Origin: Glossina fuscipes
Taxonomy: Eukaryota > Arthropoda > Insecta > Diptera > Glossinidae
Direction of reading: 5' to 3'
Assembly: GCF_014805625.2 (NCBI RefSeq)
Contig: NW_023998457.1
Coordinates: 4,429,875 to 4,493,874, forward strand
Length of the DNA stretch: 64,000 nucleotides
The translations under genes and the position numbers were made by a program. Positions 62,611 to 64,000 of the stretch are shown piece by piece; positions within the stretch are counted from its first letter, which is position 1; every line of letters begins with the position of its first letter. A model generated the notes under the pieces. The model ran no database searches. It was not told where the DNA came from and worked only from the letters and a program-made list of their open reading frames with translations.

Positions 62611-62734
62611 TTAAACCGGACCTTTGTTGTCCATATCCAGCTCGTCGACTATATACTGATAGGTCGCATTTAGTTGTAAAGGATATGTGAAAAATATGCT
62701 TACGTCTGCGAAAATTTTAACAACTTTACCGAGG
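62611..62734 (-). pseudogene. SLC36/PAT amino-acid transporter, middle exon piece
   Basis: After an acceptor-like AATATGCAG the frame reads SVKLLKIFADVSIFFTYPLQ then LNATYQYIVDEL. This matches the conserved VK....A..FTYPLQ segment of SLC36 helix 8. It ends in a stop at 62611 with only a weak donor (AAAGGTCC) before it. Confidence 0.6.
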
Positions 62735-62881
62735 CTGCATATTTAAAAAAAAAAACAATGGCGGTTAGGATTAAACAGAAAAGATATATAATCCATTCAT
62801 AATTTTACGTCGTAGTCGGCGTCCTCAGAAAAATGAAGTAGGACGTACTATACATTTTGTTAGCACCAGCACCACAAACTA

Positions 62882-63310
62882 CTAGTCCGAACGTCGCCAT
62901 AAAATTCCAGCAGGGCAGCGCAAAATCTGCTCCGGCTTTTTCATGGCTGCCATTAAGGGAAAAAATAAATTGATTCCCTCGCTTGCATATACAATATAGC
63001 TTTCAACCACAAATATATTGTCGAAGGTAGGTACTTTTTCAAGCACTGGATTAGACACGATATCATCGAGAAAAGATAAACAAATTCTACACAAATGGCC
63101 AGCAGTTGAAATATCAACCCAATTAGGGTTAATATAAACAATATCTTGAAAAGTGTGCTTACTTTCGGGAAAAAACCAGTACCACTGTCAAATGTCGTCT
63201 TTACAAACTCAGAATATGTTTTTCTTCCTGTCTTATTATTAGTTGCCAGAATAAGGAGACACGAAGCACTTGACACTGTGAGGGCAAAATTTTGCCCGTT
63301 GCTTGGCGCT
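62882..63310 (-). pseudogene. SLC36/PAT amino-acid transporter, N-terminal-half piece, frameshifted
   Basis: The first frame (63310-62953) has NFALTVSSASCLLILATNNK, TGRKTYSEFVKTTFDSGTG and a membrane segment ILFILTLIGLIFQLLAICVE. The second frame (to 62882) has VYASEGINLFFPLMAAMKKP and EQILRCPAGIL, the highly conserved EGIGxxxPLENxMKxPxxFxGxxGVL signature of SLC36. The two are in different frames, and about 45 residues expected between them (one membrane helix) are missing. This shows a decayed gene. A mariner has inserted about 110 bases upstream. Confidence 0.65.
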
Positions 63311-63422
63311 GGGGTAGCTCAGCAGCTCCAGGTTACTTTTCACAAAAAATTTCTTTAGACGTTTTTTATTTTCTTATGATCTCTAAGAGGGCTTTCTAGT
63401 CGCTTCTGTTTCTTGTTTTATA

Positions 63423-64000
63423 TTAGTTTGGGGGAAAAGAAAACCATTATTTTTATATGAACTTCAGGACTTTATTTAACATGCTTCGGATTGTCCGATT
63501 TGGGTCAAATATGCACCGTTTTGTTGGATGATTTGTTGCCATTTTAAAGGAAACTTCAAAATGCCTCTCTCATAGAAGTCCTGGTCTCTATTTGCAAAAA
63601 ACTCTAGTAGTCGATTTCCACAATCCTCCCTAGATTCCAATTTTTTATCATTAAAGAAATTTTGCAATGCAAGAAAAAGATGATAATCGCTTGGTGCCAA
63701 GTCCGAACTGTATGCGGCGGATGCATTAAAAGTTCCCAACCAAGCTCCCGAAGTTTCTGGCGAGTCACTGTAGATGTGTGTGGCCTAGCCTTGTCCGACA
63801 CTTCTCTTGTTGGCCAATTCTGGCCGTTTCTGGTCAATCGCTATCTTCAAACGGTCCAGTTGTTGACAGTAGAGATCAGAATTTAGCGTTTGGCCATATG
63901 GAAGCAACTCATAATAAATAATCCCCTTCCAGTCCCACCAAATGCATAGCAAAACCTTCCTGGCCGTTTGAGGTGCTTCACCGCTCTTTGACCACGATCA
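63423..64000 (-). mobile_element. mariner element, 3' part, running off the window
   Basis: A TA at 63421-63422 is followed by TTAGTTTGGGGGAAAAGAAA, which resembles the TTAGGTTGG..AAAAG ends of one group of mariners. The transposase reading frame follows on the minus strand. The other end lies beyond 64000. Confidence 0.65.
63476..64000 (-). pseudogene. mariner transposase, catalytic half, frameshifted
   Basis: From the window edge the frame reads WSKSGEAPQTA, then VLLCIWWDWKGIIYYELLPY with the first catalytic Asp in WWD. Next come YCQQLDRLK and DKARPHTSTV (second Asp) and LGWELLMHPP. Here 2 extra bases near 63720 shift the frame, and the sequence resumes with YSSDLAPSDYHLF, holding the third Asp 34 residues after the second, as in the mariner D,D34D signature. 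It ends GILKFPLKWQQIIQQNGAYL. The DKARPH replaces the usual DNARPH. The 5' half of the gene is outside the window. The frameshift makes this copy inactive. Confidence 0.85.

Overview
The window looks like AT-rich, gene-poor nuclear DNA from a higher (schizophoran) fly. Evidence for this: a Drosophila-type intronless GAPDH, DNAJC17-type J-domain genes, an SLC36/pathetic-type amino-acid transporter relic, mariner and pogo/Tigger DNA transposons, non-LTR (R1/Jockey-like) remnants, and very many dispersed repeats carrying GTCCGTCCGTCTG-type tracts that are common in fly intergenic DNA. I cannot name the species; a tephritid or related fly is my best guess.

Layout. 0-14 kb is mostly non-coding DNA with dispersed repeats; it holds one possible signal-peptide first exon (11.18-11.31 kb). 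14.3-16.2 kb holds decayed coding scraps and, on the minus strand, an intact, diverged, intronless GAPDH. 18.0-18.7 kb is a diverged 76-bp tandem repeat. 19.4-27.5 kb is dense with two families of short DNA-transposon-like repeats. 27.7-31.6 kb carries a tandem pair of small J-domain genes. 31.6-46.4 kb is repeat-rich spacer with two mariner relics, a non-LTR tail, a tRNA-derived SINE-like piece and a 918-bp pogo/Tigger-like element. 46.5-49.4 kb is an inverted copy of the J-gene pair. 49.4-56.0 kb is apparently empty. 56.0-59.2 kb has a non-LTR reverse-transcriptase remnant followed by a fifth J-gene copy. 60.8-63.3 kb (minus) contains pieces of a decayed SLC36/PAT transporter, and 63.4 kb to the end is a frameshifted mariner.

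The most interesting content is the J-gene family: five copies of a 122-126 residue protein that resembles the N-terminal J domain of DNAJC17 without the RRM. Four of them form a large inverted repeat (arms about 2.9 kb, spacer about 15 kb). Four copies are intact and one is broken by a 13-bp deletion. The copies share a conserved upstream block, so the duplications carried promoters along. Together with the diverged GAPDH, this resembles a locus of amplified, fast-changing accessory genes. A germline or sex-linked role is only a hypothesis.
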